The notes under the pieces are model-generated. The model was not told where the DNA came from. It saw only the letters and a program-made list of their open reading frames with translations, and made no database searches. 64,000 bases of DNA from Candidatus Thiodiazotropha sp. (ex Epidulcina cf. delphinae) (GTDB lineage: Bacteria > Pseudomonadota > Gammaproteobacteria > Chromatiales > Chromatiaceae): contig JAHXHS010000007.1 of NCBI GenBank assembly GCA_025656455.1, positions 62,001 through 126,000 on the forward strand, written 5' to 3'. Below are positions 1 to 8,923 of the stretch, piece by piece; the first letter of the stretch is position 1, and each line of letters starts with the position of its first letter. The position numbers were made by a program, and so were the translations under genes.

Positions 1-26
1 TTTCTCAGCAACAGATACAGGACTCA

Positions 27-386
27 ATGCAGATAGAAGAACTTAGAGACGTCGTCCTACAGACATTGGACGACATGAAAGCCAAGGATGTCGTGGTGCT
101 GGACGTGCGGGGAAAGACCAGTATTACAGACATCATGATCATTGCCAGCGGCACCTCGGATCGTCATGTCAAATCCATTGCGCAGAGCGTAGCCTTCAAA
201 GCCAAGCAGGCCGGTGAAATGCCTCTCGGTACAGAGGGACTGGACGATGGCGAGTGGGCGCTGGTGGATCTCAATGCAGTGGTGGTGCATGTCATGCAGC
301 CCAAGGTGCGTGACTTTTACCATCTGGAACGGCTCTGGTCGATGGAGGACCCCCCGGTGACCAAGCGGAAACTCGAATCCATCTGA
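27..386 (+). CDS. rsfS: Ribosomal silencing factor RsfS
   Basis: This 119-residue protein matches the RsfS/YbeB/Iojap family over its whole length. Members bind L14 on the large ribosomal subunit and block subunit joining, lowering translation in stationary phase or starvation. Seen in the sequence: an N-terminal helix, the family core with [15 protein letters not shown] near residues 38-52, and the acidic stretch ending in FYHLERLW near residues 97-104. The length is normal for the family. The ATG at 27 is the only sensible start; the Shine-Dalgarno sequence is weak. In many gammaproteobacteria rsfS sits between nadD and rlmH; here rlmH does not follow and the next gene is a CBS protein, so the usual order is broken on the right side. 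The identification is firm. Confidence 0.95.
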   Translation: MQIEELRDVVLQTLDDMKAKDVVVLDVRGKTSITDIMIIASGTSDRHVKSIAQSVAFKAKQAGEMPLGTEGLDDGEWALVDLNAVVVHVMQPKVRDFYHLERLWSMEDPPVTKRKLESI

Positions 387-489
387 TTCATTTGTCGGTT
401 CCGTTTCCCGGTTGAGTGGTCGGTTCAAAGGCCAGGTCGGCTCGGATGCGCTCGGTACCGGTTAACCATGATTCCACCTAGGGGGCTCA

Positions 490-1014
490 ATGACCGCTGA
501 ACTGATCATGTCTTCGCGTCTGTGTAAGGTCCAACCCGATACCAAGGTGGCTGAGGCCTGTCAAATCATGCACCGTGAACAGGTGCGGAACCTCCCGGTG
601 GTTGATGAGGCGGGTGCATTTATCGGGCTTTTCGGGATTCGCCGCCTGGCCCGCCTGTTGCTGCCCAAAGCGGCCGCGATGGAAGATCGTCATCGATTGA
701 TCGACCTGAGCTTTATGCCGGATGAATTGGGAGAGATGTACGATCGGCTGCAGGCGATCGGCAATCGACCGATTGCCGAGTTTCTGGAGAAAAAGAAAAA
801 ATTGCTGTTCTGCAGCCCCAATACGACCTTTCCCGAGCTTTTGGAATTGCTGGATCAAAGCACTGATACCAGCCTGCCGGTGATCGTGGTCTCCGGCAAG
901 AAACGTAAACTGGTGGGTATGGTCTCCTTCTGGGATGTGCTGGAAAAGCTGGTGATCAATGTCTTTGCTGAACCGAGTGGCGCCACCAAGGATTGCCACG
1001 ATCCGGAAGAGTAA
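490..1014 (+). CDS. CBS-domain pair protein
   Basis: A 174-residue soluble protein made of two CBS motifs, about residues 5-60 (including EQVRNLPVVDEAG) and 115-165 (including TSLPVIVVSGKKRKLVGMVS), joined by a helical linker. CBS pairs normally bind adenine nucleotides and gate a partner enzyme or transporter. The ATG at 490 follows a G-rich Shine-Dalgarno sequence. An ArsB/NhaD-type permease follows after a 51-bp gap and another CBS protein after that, so the inferred role is nucleotide-dependent control of that permease. No catalytic domain is visible. Function beyond CBS binding is unknown. Confidence 0.8.
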   Translation: MTAELIMSSRLCKVQPDTKVAEACQIMHREQVRNLPVVDEAGAFIGLFGIRRLARLLLPKAAAMEDRHRLIDLSFMPDELGEMYDRLQAIGNRPIAEFLEKKKKLLFCSPNTTFPELLELLDQSTDTSLPVIVVSGKKRKLVGMVSFWDVLEKLVINVFAEPSGATKDCHDPEE

Positions 1015-1065
1015 AGGCAGCAACAGCGGAACGCCTGTCAACAAACAACGATCCGGTCCGGAGCC

Positions 1066-2409
1066 ATGCACGATACGCTGTCATCTTCATCTGAGGTCAT
1101 ATTCGGCTGGGACCCCATCTGGGTGGCGGCCACGCTTTTCGTGCTGACCTATGGGGTGATTGTCAGCGAAAAGATAAACCGGGCCATCGCCGCCCAGATC
1201 GGCGCGGGGCTGATGGTGGCGCTCGGGGTGTTGACCCAGGAGCAGGCGGCCGAAGGGGTCGACTTCAATACCCTGGGCCTGCTTACCGGCATGATGGTGA
1301 TCGTTGCCATAACCCGCCGCACCGGGGTGTTTCAATTCGTCGCGGTCTGGTCCGCCAAGAAGGTGGAGGCCAGACCCTGGCGCATGCTGGTGATGTTCTC
1401 CCTGATCACGGCGGTATTTTCCGCGCTGTTGGACAATGTCACCACGGTGCTGTTGATCGCACCGGTCACGTTACTGATTACCGAGGAGCTGAAGGTCAAC
1501 CCCTACCCCTTCCTGTTTGCGGAGATCTTCGCCTCCAATATCGGCGGCACCGCGACCCTGATCGGGGACCCGCCGAATATCATGATCGGTTCAGCCGTCA
1601 ATCTGAGCTTCAATGATTTTCTAATCAATCTGGCCCCCATTATCCCGCTAATCCTGGTGGTCAGCCTGACGGTCATCTATTGGATCTGGGGGCGGGAGAT
1701 GGTGGCGAGCGACGAGGCCAGGTCCCGGATTATGTATTTCAATGAACGGGACGCGATCCATGACGTTCCCTTGTTGAAGAAATCCTTGGGCGTACTGGCG
1801 CTGGTTGTTCTGGGGTTTGTGCTGGCCCATCCCCTGGGATTGGAGCCGGCCACCATCGCCATGTTCGGGGCCGCTCTACTGCTTCTGATCACCAATCTGG
1901 GTGTCGATGCGGAAACGCAAAGCGAGGATGTGCACAAGGCTTACGGTGAAGTGGAGTGGGTGACCATTTTCTTTTTTATCGGACTTTTCATTGTCGTGCA
2001 CGGCATCGAGCGGGTCGGTCTGCTGGATATGCTGGCCGAAAAGGTCATCGAACTGACCGAAGGCGACATGAGCGTCACCGCAATCGCAATTTTGTGGGTA
2101 TCGGCCGTCTCCTCCGCCGTGGTCGACAATATCCCGTTCGTCGCCACTATGATTCCGGTGATCAAATCCATGGCAGGGACTTTCGGCGGAAGCGATGCCT
2201 TGATGCCCCTGTGGTGGTCCTTGGCATTGGGGGCCTGTCTGGGGGGCAACGGTTCGTTGGTGGGCGCCAGCGCCAATCTGATCGTCGCGGGTTTCGCCGA
2301 GCGCGCCGGCCATCGCATACGATTCCTGCCCTTCATGCTGATGGCCTTTCCGCTGATGTTGCTCAGTATCGTGATCGCTACCGTCTATGTCTACATTCGC
2401 TATTTGTAG
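1066..2409 (+). CDS. ArsB/NhaD/SLC13-type ion permease
   Basis: A 447-residue polytopic inner-membrane protein of the ion transporter superfamily that includes ArsB, NhaD and citrate/sulfate carriers. It has about 11 hydrophobic segments. Superfamily motifs occur in both halves: DNVTTVLLIAP, then NIGGTATLIGDPPNIMIGSA in the first half, and SAVVDNIPFVATMIPVI, then GGNGSLVGASAN in the second. These helix-break motifs line the ion pathway in characterised members. Substrate cannot be read from the sequence: Na+/H+ exchange (NhaD-like) and arsenite or oxyanion transport are the main options. The ATG at 1066 has CGGAG upstream. The gene lies between two CBS-protein genes. A paralogue with its own CBS partner lies at 54510-55820. 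Confidence 0.85.
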   Translation: MHDTLSSSSEVIFGWDPIWVAATLFVLTYGVIVSEKINRAIAAQIGAGLMVALGVLTQEQAAEGVDFNTLGLLTGMMVIVAITRRTGVFQFVAVWSAKKVEARPWRMLVMFSLITAVFSALLDNVTTVLLIAPVTLLITEELKVNPYPFLFAEIFASNIGGTATLIGDPPNIMIGSAVNLSFNDFLINLAPIIPLILVVSLTVIYWIWGREMVASDEARSRIMYFNERDAIHDVPLLKKSLGVLALVVLGFVLAHPLGLEPATIAMFGAALLLLITNLGVDAETQSEDVHKAYGEVEWVTIFFFIGLFIVVHGIERVGLLDMLAEKVIELTEGDMSVTAIAILWVSAVSSAVVDNIPFVATMIPVIKSMAGTFGGSDALMPLWWSLALGACLGGNGSLVGASANLIVAGFAERAGHRIRFLPFMLMAFPLMLLSIVIATVYVYIRYL

Positions 2410-2418
2410 GTGACTGCA

Positions 2419-2913
2419 ATGGCCAATGAACAGCATGGCATGGAACTCTCCGGCATATTGATCGAGACCGAATGCGCCAGCCCAGGCATGATGGTCCGTG
2501 ACGTATTTCTGGAGTGTGGGAGGGCCAAGGTGCATGCCTTGCCTTACCGGGATGAGAAGGGACGTCTCTGTGGCCGGGTGACATTGAAAAACATCATGAA
2601 ACTAGCCTGTCTGCCGGAGTATATGGTTGAGCTGGCGCCTCTGCTCGGTCAGCGTCTCTCCTGTGTCGAGCACGCGGAAGACAAGGTGCGGCAGGTTTTA
2701 TGCGAAACGGTTGACGACTACGTCCTCGAGTTATCCGAGACCATCGCTTCGGATGCTCCTCTGATCCGGGCCCTGGCTACCATGGAGAAAAACGATACCA
2801 GCTATATTTTCGTGGTGGATGATGGGGTTTATCGAGGCATCGTCACCATTCAGGGCATCGCCGCCAGGATGAGTGAATATGCGGTGTGTGTCGGCGACAA
2901 AGGCGACCGGTAA
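2419..2913 (+). CDS. CBS-domain protein linked to the permease
   Basis: A protein of 164 residues with CBS-like halves, about residues 10-60 and 105-155 (DTSYIFVVDDGVYRGIVTIQG). It begins directly after the permease stop codon. ATG 2419 is preferred because AGGTGA lies just upstream; the in-frame GTG at 2410 is the alternative and abuts the permease stop. The close spacing indicates translational coupling. It is paralogous to the CBS protein at 55833-56291 (shared pattern PGM-x-[VI]-x-[DE]-V-x-x-E-C near the N terminus, and the C-terminal YxFVxxDxxYRGIVT-like block). Inferred role: regulatory subunit of the NhaD-like permease. Confidence 0.75.
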   Translation: MANEQHGMELSGILIETECASPGMMVRDVFLECGRAKVHALPYRDEKGRLCGRVTLKNIMKLACLPEYMVELAPLLGQRLSCVEHAEDKVRQVLCETVDDYVLELSETIASDAPLIRALATMEKNDTSYIFVVDDGVYRGIVTIQGIAARMSEYAVCVGDKGDR

Positions 2914-3071
2914 CGCAAATACTAACCCGAGAGGTGATTCGGCGACATTCAGGTTAGTCACTTTAGCGTCTATTCACGGACAATCAACCCTGAGAATCGT
3001 TGTGATTGTATGATCTATCCACCTGATTGATCAGGGGAAGAACCAACGTTTGTTACCCGACGGATGTCCCG

Positions 3072-3323
3072 TTAGCACTTCTCCTTCAACTCTTTAAAGC
3101 GTTTGATCGCCTTCTTGCGCTGGGTATGGATAATCTTCACCTCGGTGGAAAGGCGCTTGCGCTTAACGCTGTCTTTTTCGTTCGCTAACTTCTCTTTGGC
3201 GATGCGCTCCTGCTTTTTCAGCTTTTTCAAGAGGTCTGAGATGCGATCACACTTTGCCCGGTCTTTTTTCTTCCCGGCATCGAGCAGGTCCATCAGTTTC
3301 TTTACGAGTTTCTCTGGGGGCAT
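3072..3323 (-). CDS. Small basic coiled-coil protein
   Basis: An 83-residue protein very rich in Lys, Arg, Glu and Asp, with heptad-like spacing of Leu and Ile and only two cysteines (residue 25 and the C-terminal residue). It looks wholly helical and probably forms a coiled coil; no signal peptide or membrane segment is present. It begins 20 bp downstream of the Na/Pi cotransporter gene on the same strand, so the two are probably co-transcribed. I do not recognise a family. It could be a cytoplasmic partner of the transporter or an unrelated small structural protein. Confidence 0.6.
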   Translation of the reverse strand: MPPEKLVKKLMDLLDAGKKKDRAKCDRISDLLKKLKKQERIAKEKLANEKDSVKRKRLSTEVKIIHTQRKKAIKRFKELKEKC

Positions 3324-3343
3324 GGGTTCTACCTCTTGGTCTT

Positions 3344-5176
3344 CTATCTGGTTTTGGTTCGCTCTTCGGCCTTTACCTCGTCAATGATCTCCTCCAATTC
3401 ATCGTCGTCAAGGGCGATGTCCCGTTCCGCCTCTCTGAGATCAAGGGCGCGGGCGGCATACAGGATCTCCGCCATATCGATCAGATTTTTGGAAATGTCA
3501 AAGGCATAGGCGCTGTCATTCATGATCGATGTCGCCATCCGTTCGGTGATCAGGTCTTCACGAATCAAATGGTCGAGGGAGCCGTTGGCCACCACATCGA
3601 TCTCCTCGACCTCCGCTTTCAGGCCGTCCAGGTTGAGGATGGTTAGATTCTCCGGGTCTTCGGATTGCACACGCAACTCCCCGAGTTCACGTAGGATATT
3701 GCCGATCTGCAGCCGGAATTTGTTGTATTCGGCGCGAATATGCTCGTTGTCAGAGACCATATAGGTCGCGAGGTTTTTGCGCAAGTGCTTCACATCCTTC
3801 AAGGCCTCGACGATATGGCGTCCGGCTAGCCGCAGTGAATAGAGGTCTTCGGAATACGCCGGTGTGATCTGGGTCTGGGCTTCCGAGATATAGCCGACGA
3901 CCGCGCCATACAGCACCTTCACATTCCTGTCGTAGACCTCATCGATATCGATGTCGATGACCTGGTGAGGCTGCTCCACGATTGCGGACAGGTCGCTGTC
4001 GGAAAAGATATCGCGCCGGTGCAGGCTGATGCCGTGGGCGATGACCTCCAGGGCATTGTCGTAGAGATGGAGGGTCTCCTTGCGCACTGACTCCATCACG
4101 GTGTCCGGGAACTCCATGGTGGCGCCGGAAAGGTGTTTTGGTTCGACCACCGAAACCGCCTTTGCCCGCAGCATGCCTTCGAGGGATTGCACCAGTTTGC
4201 CGATCATCGGCGACATGACCAGCACGCCGGTGAGATTGAACAGGGTATGAAATACCGCCAGCTTCAGGGTGTAGTCGTCGTCGGCGATGCCCACAGCGGC
4301 GCTGATGCCCTCAACCCCCCACAGAAACTGCTTGATGAATGCAATGGCGATGATGCCGGTTATGACGTTGAAAATCAGATGAGCGACGGCCAGGCGCTTT
4401 CCTTCCACGTTGGCGCTGAGGGAGCCGAGGATGGCGGTGATGCAGGTGCCCACGTTAGCGCCGATCGCCAGCGCCAGGGCGTTTTCATAGGTAATCTGGC
4501 CGGCGGCCAGGCCGGTCAGGATCAACACCAGGGTGGCGTGGCTCGACTGCATCACCACCGTGGCGAAGATGCCGATACCGGCGAAGAGAAAGAGCCCCGG
4601 ATAGCCTTTGACCGCAAACTCGGTCAGGTCGATGGTGGCCTTAAAGGCCTCGAAGCCCTCCTTCATGTGATGGATGCCCAAAAACAGGAAACCGAGACCG
4701 GCGAGAATATAGCCGAATCCCTTGGCGGTGTTCGATTTTTGGAAGACCAGGATGATGCCGAACACCAGCATCGGCATGGCGTATGCGGAGATTTTCACCT
4801 TCAGGCCGAGACCGGCGATCAGCCAGGCGCCGGTGGTGGTGCCGATGTTGGCGCCGAATATGATGCCGATACCCGCGGCCAGGGTGATCAGTCCGGCGCT
4901 GAGAAAGGATATAGTGATCACCGAGACCAGCGAACTGGATTGCATCACCGTGGTGCTGACGATGCCGAAGCTCAGACTCTTCCAGTAGCGGTCGGTGCTT
5001 TTGCGCAGGATGTGCTCCAGAGTCCCGCCGGTGAAGGCCTTGAAGCCCTCTTCCAGCGAGAGCATGCCGAAGAGGAAGATGGCGACGCCTGCGGCGATCT
5101 CCTTGAAGTCGGGGCTTATCCAAAAGCCGTAGGTAAGCACGATCAGGATGCTGGGCAGTAGGATTTTTCGAATCAT
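3344..5176 (-). CDS. Na/Pi cotransporter family protein with PhoU-like tail
   Basis: A 610-residue membrane protein of the PNaS (NptA/YjbB-type) sodium-phosphate cotransporter family. The N-terminal half has about nine membrane segments carrying the two inverted-repeat signatures: VMQSSSLVSVITISFLSAG (around residue 78) and VVMQSSHATLVLILTGLA (around residue 207), each followed by a G-A-N-[IV]-G-T motif. The C-terminal part (about 350-600) is soluble, helical and PhoU-like, which in this family is thought to regulate transport. A second family member lies at 8924-10723; this copy has QSSH in place of the second QSSS. Phosphate is the usual substrate, but direction (uptake or export) cannot be told. 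Confidence 0.85.
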   Translation of the reverse strand: MIRKILLPSILIVLTYGFWISPDFKEIAAGVAIFLFGMLSLEEGFKAFTGGTLEHILRKSTDRYWKSLSFGIVSTTVMQSSSLVSVITISFLSAGLITLAAGIGIIFGANIGTTTGAWLIAGLGLKVKISAYAMPMLVFGIILVFQKSNTAKGFGYILAGLGFLFLGIHHMKEGFEAFKATIDLTEFAVKGYPGLFLFAGIGIFATVVMQSSHATLVLILTGLAAGQITYENALALAIGANVGTCITAILGSLSANVEGKRLAVAHLIFNVITGIIAIAFIKQFLWGVEGISAAVGIADDDYTLKLAVFHTLFNLTGVLVMSPMIGKLVQSLEGMLRAKAVSVVEPKHLSGATMEFPDTVMESVRKETLHLYDNALEVIAHGISLHRRDIFSDSDLSAIVEQPHQVIDIDIDEVYDRNVKVLYGAVVGYISEAQTQITPAYSEDLYSLRLAGRHIVEALKDVKHLRKNLATYMVSDNEHIRAEYNKFRLQIGNILRELGELRVQSEDPENLTILNLDGLKAEVEEIDVVANGSLDHLIREDLITERMATSIMNDSAYAFDISKNLIDMAEILYAARALDLREAERDIALDDDELEEIIDEVKAEERTKTR

Positions 5177-5730
5177 TGTCGCTTTATCTCGATCCGTTCA
5201 ATGTGGTCGTATCGTTGTTTTTAGCGCAAATATCCACCCCCCTGCTTCTGCATGGCGGAAGCAATACCTCAATATCCGTTATTCAAGATGTGGACGGAAA
5301 GTCATTTCGCCGATTTTATGATCAGTATGTTGACTGTGGCCATCCAACTGATATAAATCTATGACAATTATAGGCCAAGCGTTATATCCTTATTCACTAT
5401 CGAATTGTTCGGGCCTTTGCCCGAACCGGCTGCGCCGGGCAGTTATACGTTTAACCGAGTCGTGCTATCGCCAGAGCGGGTATTGTCCAAGGAAGGTCGA
5501 GGCGCCTCTCTTTCGGTCCGACGTGGATGGACGAAGCTGTTGCCGATAAAAACATGAGTAGGGGCTGTACCGATCGATCTTTCTCCTAAGGGATCGACGA
5601 TTGGCTTTAACCCCATACCCCTTTTTGGCCTATGATGTAGGGGATGGCTGTTCAGCCTGACTGAACGGTTTCTACGCTTCAGCTAAATGCCCCTCACTGT
5701 GGCTGACAGATACCGACCCGGAATTATTTG
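5177..5730. other. Intergenic region with a stem-loop
   Basis: This stretch separates the leftward Na/Pi cotransporter from the rightward CNNM gene, so it must hold both promoters. No convincing coding sequence is seen; the short reading frames here have no ribosome-binding site or recognisable protein features. A perfect 8-bp stem-loop (GTTCGGGC, loop CTTT, GCCCGAAC) lies at 5407-5426, without a following T run. The last 100 bp upstream of 5731 hold an imperfect GGGG/CCCC inverted pair around 5609-5644. Confidence 0.5.
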
Positions 5731-7158
5731 ATGGAAGAGCTGAGACCACTTTACGATTCCCTCGGACTCGGAGAGGTGAACTGGGAATTACTGCTGCGCG
5801 GTAGCTTGCAGGTGTTCCTGCTGGCAATGTCGGCAGTCTTCTCTGGCTCTGAGACCGCACTTTTCTCCTTAAGCCGGATTGATTTGCAAAAATTGCGGCA
5901 CAGCCGCGGCAAGCACTCGGAAAGCATTCACGCTATGCTGGATGAACCTCGGCGCTTGATTATCTCGATTCTGTGCGGCAATGAACTGGTCAATATCGCC
6001 TCGGCGGCGAATATGGCGGCGATCCTGCTGCTATTGTTCGGGGGGGGGAATGCCGGTTGGTTCAACATCCTTATCATGGTGCCGTTGCTGCTGTTGATCG
6101 GCGAAGTTACGCCGAAGACCATCGCGGTGAGTTTTCCGGTCAAGTTCGCCACCCGGGTAACGGCGCGGATGCTGCCGCGTTGGATCGTCTTCATCACCCC
6201 TTTGCGGGAGGTCGTGCGGCAGGTGTCGGACCGGATAACAACCCTGGTCGTGGGCGAGGCGGTGAGCCGGGAGAATATCCTCCATCCGGACGAGTTGCGG
6301 ACACTCCTGGAAGAGGGCGAGGAGAGCGGCGTAATCGAGGCCACTGAGCGGGTGCTGATCGACAATGTGCTCGAAGCCTCTGAGACCGACATCTCACGCA
6401 TCATGACCCCCGGGCCGCGCATCCTGTTTCTCGACGCGGATCTTCCGGTGCCGGAACTCATCGACAAATTCCGCAGCTATCGCCATCCGAGGATTCCGCT
6501 CTATCAGGGGCACTGGGACAACGTGATCGGCTTTCTCCACTCGGAGGATATTCTGCGCTTGGTCAGGGGCGGCGGTGAGCTGGGACAAGTGACCCTGGAG
6601 ATGATTATCAAGCCCGCCCACTTCGTGCCGCCGACCAAGAAGGTGGACGAGATGTTCGACTATTTTCAGGCGCACAACACCCGGATTGCGATCGTGCTGG
6701 GCGAATATGGGGAGGTGCTCGGCATCGTCACCATGAAAGATGTGCTGACCTTCATCTTCGGTGAAATCAGCGGCAAGATGGTGGGCCTGGAGTACTACCG
6801 GGAAGAAGATGAGAATAGCTATGTCGTACCCGGCGACATGCGTTTGACCGACTTCTACAACCTGACCAACTTCGATATCGAAGACCCGGTGATGACCACC
6901 ATCGGTGGGGTCGTGTTCCGCCTCTTCGACCGCTTGCCGAAAGAGGGGGATCAGATCCGCTACGAAGGTTACGAATTTATCGCCAGGGAGGTGAAAGGGC
7001 TGCGGATAAGCAAGGTGCAGGTAAGAAAAATCGTCGCCAACGAGGATGAGCCGCCACCGATGGAAGAGGAGGCAGAGGCAGAGGAAGAATCGGTCCAGGA
7101 AGAGACGACGGCTGCCGAGACCCGAACCGAGGAGGTGGAGCATGGATTGGACCGTTGA
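5731..7158 (+). CDS. CNNM/CorC-type transporter (DUF21-CBS-CorC_HlyC)
   Basis: A 475-residue protein. Order of parts: a DUF21 membrane domain with about four segments (residues 20-160, including the signature VFSGSETALFSLSRIDLQKL), a CBS pair (about 200-330), a CorC/HlyC C-terminal domain (about 345-435), and a Glu-rich tail. Family members are linked to Mg2+ or Co2+ efflux or to Na+/Mg2+ exchange. ATG 5731 is chosen over the in-frame TTG at 5728. The stop lies 17 bp inside the next gene, another CNNM-type protein, so the pair may act as a heterodimer. Ion specificity is not readable. Confidence 0.88.
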   Translation: MEELRPLYDSLGLGEVNWELLLRGSLQVFLLAMSAVFSGSETALFSLSRIDLQKLRHSRGKHSESIHAMLDEPRRLIISILCGNELVNIASAANMAAILLLLFGGGNAGWFNILIMVPLLLLIGEVTPKTIAVSFPVKFATRVTARMLPRWIVFITPLREVVRQVSDRITTLVVGEAVSRENILHPDELRTLLEEGEESGVIEATERVLIDNVLEASETDISRIMTPGPRILFLDADLPVPELIDKFRSYRHPRIPLYQGHWDNVIGFLHSEDILRLVRGGGELGQVTLEMIIKPAHFVPPTKKVDEMFDYFQAHNTRIAIVLGEYGEVLGIVTMKDVLTFIFGEISGKMVGLEYYREEDENSYVVPGDMRLTDFYNLTNFDIEDPVMTTIGGVVFRLFDRLPKEGDQIRYEGYEFIAREVKGLRISKVQVRKIVANEDEPPPMEEEAEAEEESVQEETTAAETRTEEVEHGLDR

Positions 7159-8401
7159 ACTGCTGATCATCATTCTCTTCCTGCTGCTGAAGGGATTCTT
7201 CTCCGGATCCGAGATCGCGATGGTCAATTCGGACAAGCTCAAACTGCGGCATCAGGCCAAGTTGGGAAACCGCGGCGCGGCCCTGGTGCTGAAGCTGTTC
7301 AAGACCCCGGATGTCATCTTGGGCACCACCCTGGTCGGGACCAATATCGCAACCGTAACCATCTCTACTCTCGGCGCCCTGCTGTGCATCGATCTGTTCG
7401 GCTCCACCGGCGATCTGATTTCAGTGATCGTGCTGACCCCCATTCTGTTGATCTTCGGCGAGGTAGTGCCGAAGAGCGTATTCCAACAGGAGGCGGACAG
7501 CCTGGTAAGCCGGTTGATCTACATCCTGCGTTTTTTCTCCTATGTCTTCTACCCGGTGATTTTTATCTTCAGCCGGGTGGCGAGGCTGGTGACCAGGATC
7601 GTGGGCGGTGGCATCGTGCCGCAGAATATGTTTATCACCCGTGAGGAGCTACGGGTGTTGCTGGATGTATCGGATTCGACGTCAGACCCGCAAACCATCG
7701 ATCGCAAGCGGATCCGCCGGATCATCCGCTTTGCCGATACCACGGTTGGAGAGGCGATGATCCCCTTGCCGGATGTGGTCGGTTTCAACGAAGTGCGCAA
7801 CATGAAGGAGGCGGTGCGTCTGGTCATGAAGCACGGCTACAACCGGCTGCCGGTTTACCGGGGGAATATCACCAATGTCAAGGGAATCCTGACCTTGGAC
7901 ACCTGGGACCTGATGCTGCCGGATGTTGAGGATCAACCGATATCCGACTATATCAGCCCGGTTCTTTACCTATCGCCGCGACAGACCATCGATCGCGCCC
8001 TGCCGATGCTGCAGGCAAGAAAGGACCATATGGCGGTGGTGGTGGATGAGTTCGGCTCTGCCGTAGGCATATTGACCATGGAGGATGTCTTCGAAGAGGT
8101 GGTCGGAGAGATCGATGTGGGCTACGATTTTGACGAATACCACCCGAAGCGTCGCATCTATATCGAGCACGAGGATGAAAACAGGCATCTGGTGAGCGGA
8201 CGGACGCCGATCTCCGAGATCAACGACATACTACATGTGCAGTTTTCCGTGGAAGAGGCGCTGACCGTGGGTGGTCTGATTGTCAGTCGGTTGCGGCACA
8301 TCCCGGTGGAGGGCGATGCCATTGAGGAGCAGGGGCATCGCCTGAGCGTCATCGAAGCCGATGAGCGTTCCGTGGTGAAAGTCAGGATAGAGCGACTCTA
8401 A
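7142..8401 (+). CDS. CNNM/CorC-type transporter, second copy
   Basis: A 419-residue paralogue of the preceding gene: DUF21 membrane domain (residues 1-150, with GFFSGSEIAMVNSDKLKLRH), CBS pair (about 190-320, with HMAVVVDEFGSAVGILTMED) and a CorC_HlyC domain to the C terminus. The ATG at 7142 is preceded by GGAGGTGGAG and overlaps the upstream gene by 17 bp, so the upstream-extended reading frame, which starts with an Arg-rich stretch, is not used. Overlap plus paralogy suggests a two-subunit exporter made in equal amounts. Metal specificity is unknown. Confidence 0.88.
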   Translation: MDWTVELLIIILFLLLKGFFSGSEIAMVNSDKLKLRHQAKLGNRGAALVLKLFKTPDVILGTTLVGTNIATVTISTLGALLCIDLFGSTGDLISVIVLTPILLIFGEVVPKSVFQQEADSLVSRLIYILRFFSYVFYPVIFIFSRVARLVTRIVGGGIVPQNMFITREELRVLLDVSDSTSDPQTIDRKRIRRIIRFADTTVGEAMIPLPDVVGFNEVRNMKEAVRLVMKHGYNRLPVYRGNITNVKGILTLDTWDLMLPDVEDQPISDYISPVLYLSPRQTIDRALPMLQARKDHMAVVVDEFGSAVGILTMEDVFEEVVGEIDVGYDFDEYHPKRRIYIEHEDENRHLVSGRTPISEINDILHVQFSVEEALTVGGLIVSRLRHIPVEGDAIEEQGHRLSVIEADERSVVKVRIERL

Positions 8402-8436
8402 AGAATTATAACGACCCGTTTCAGAGGAGTGCGGTG

Positions 8437-8919
8437 ATGGCTGAAAAGACAGCTAAACGGCCGGTCTTGGCGCCGGTTGACTTTTCCCTGCCATCAGAGG
8501 CGGCCCTGCTCAAGGCCTGTGAGCTGGCTGAGTGCCTCGGGCTGCCGGTAGTTGTCCTGCACGTGGTGCATGACCCCGGCGAGATGCCGGGTTACTACGC
8601 TAAGATGGCGAAAAAGAAAAATCTCGGCAGGATGCAGGACGCGGCCAGAGAGATGTTTAATGAATTCATGCATGACGTGCTGAAGCGGCATCCGGGGGTC
8701 AAGTCGTTGAAGCGGGCAGAACGGATGCTGGTGATAGGCCTGCCCCCGACCCGCATCCTGCAGGTGGCGGACAAGCTCGACGCCGTGATGGTGGTGATGG
8801 GCAGTAAAGGGGAGACGGGTATCAAGCACATGATGCTGGGTTCCGTCGCGCAACGGGTGGTGCAGCTCTGTCCTGTCCCGGTCACGGTCGTCAAGGCCGA
8901 TTCCCAAACAGAGGAATAG
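8437..8919 (+). CDS. Universal stress protein (UspA family)
   Basis: A 160-residue single-domain universal stress protein. The N-terminal strand RPVLAPVDFSLPSEAAL and the C-terminal ATP-binding signature G-2X-G-9X-GS (in GSKGETGIKHMMLGSVAQ, about residues 128-145) are both intact, so it belongs to the ATP-binding subgroup. ATG 8437 follows GAGGAG at a good distance; GTG 8434 is the alternative. The next gene, a Na/Pi cotransporter, begins 4 bp after the stop, so the two are surely co-translated. USPs next to transporters often regulate them; that role is inferred here. Confidence 0.88.
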   Translation: MAEKTAKRPVLAPVDFSLPSEAALLKACELAECLGLPVVVLHVVHDPGEMPGYYAKMAKKKNLGRMQDAAREMFNEFMHDVLKRHPGVKSLKRAERMLVIGLPPTRILQVADKLDAVMVVMGSKGETGIKHMMLGSVAQRVVQLCPVPVTVVKADSQTEE

Positions 8920-8923
8920 CGCC

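Noticed and set aside
4133..5161. 342-residue open frame on the + strand opposite the Na/Pi cotransporter
   Set aside because: Antisense shadow of a clear membrane protein; its Gln/Asp/His-rich composition is typical of reversed transporter codons.
5407..5426. Intrinsic terminator for a neighbouring gene
   Set aside because: The stem is perfect but no T run follows on either strand, and no gene ends nearby. Left as an unexplained stem-loop.
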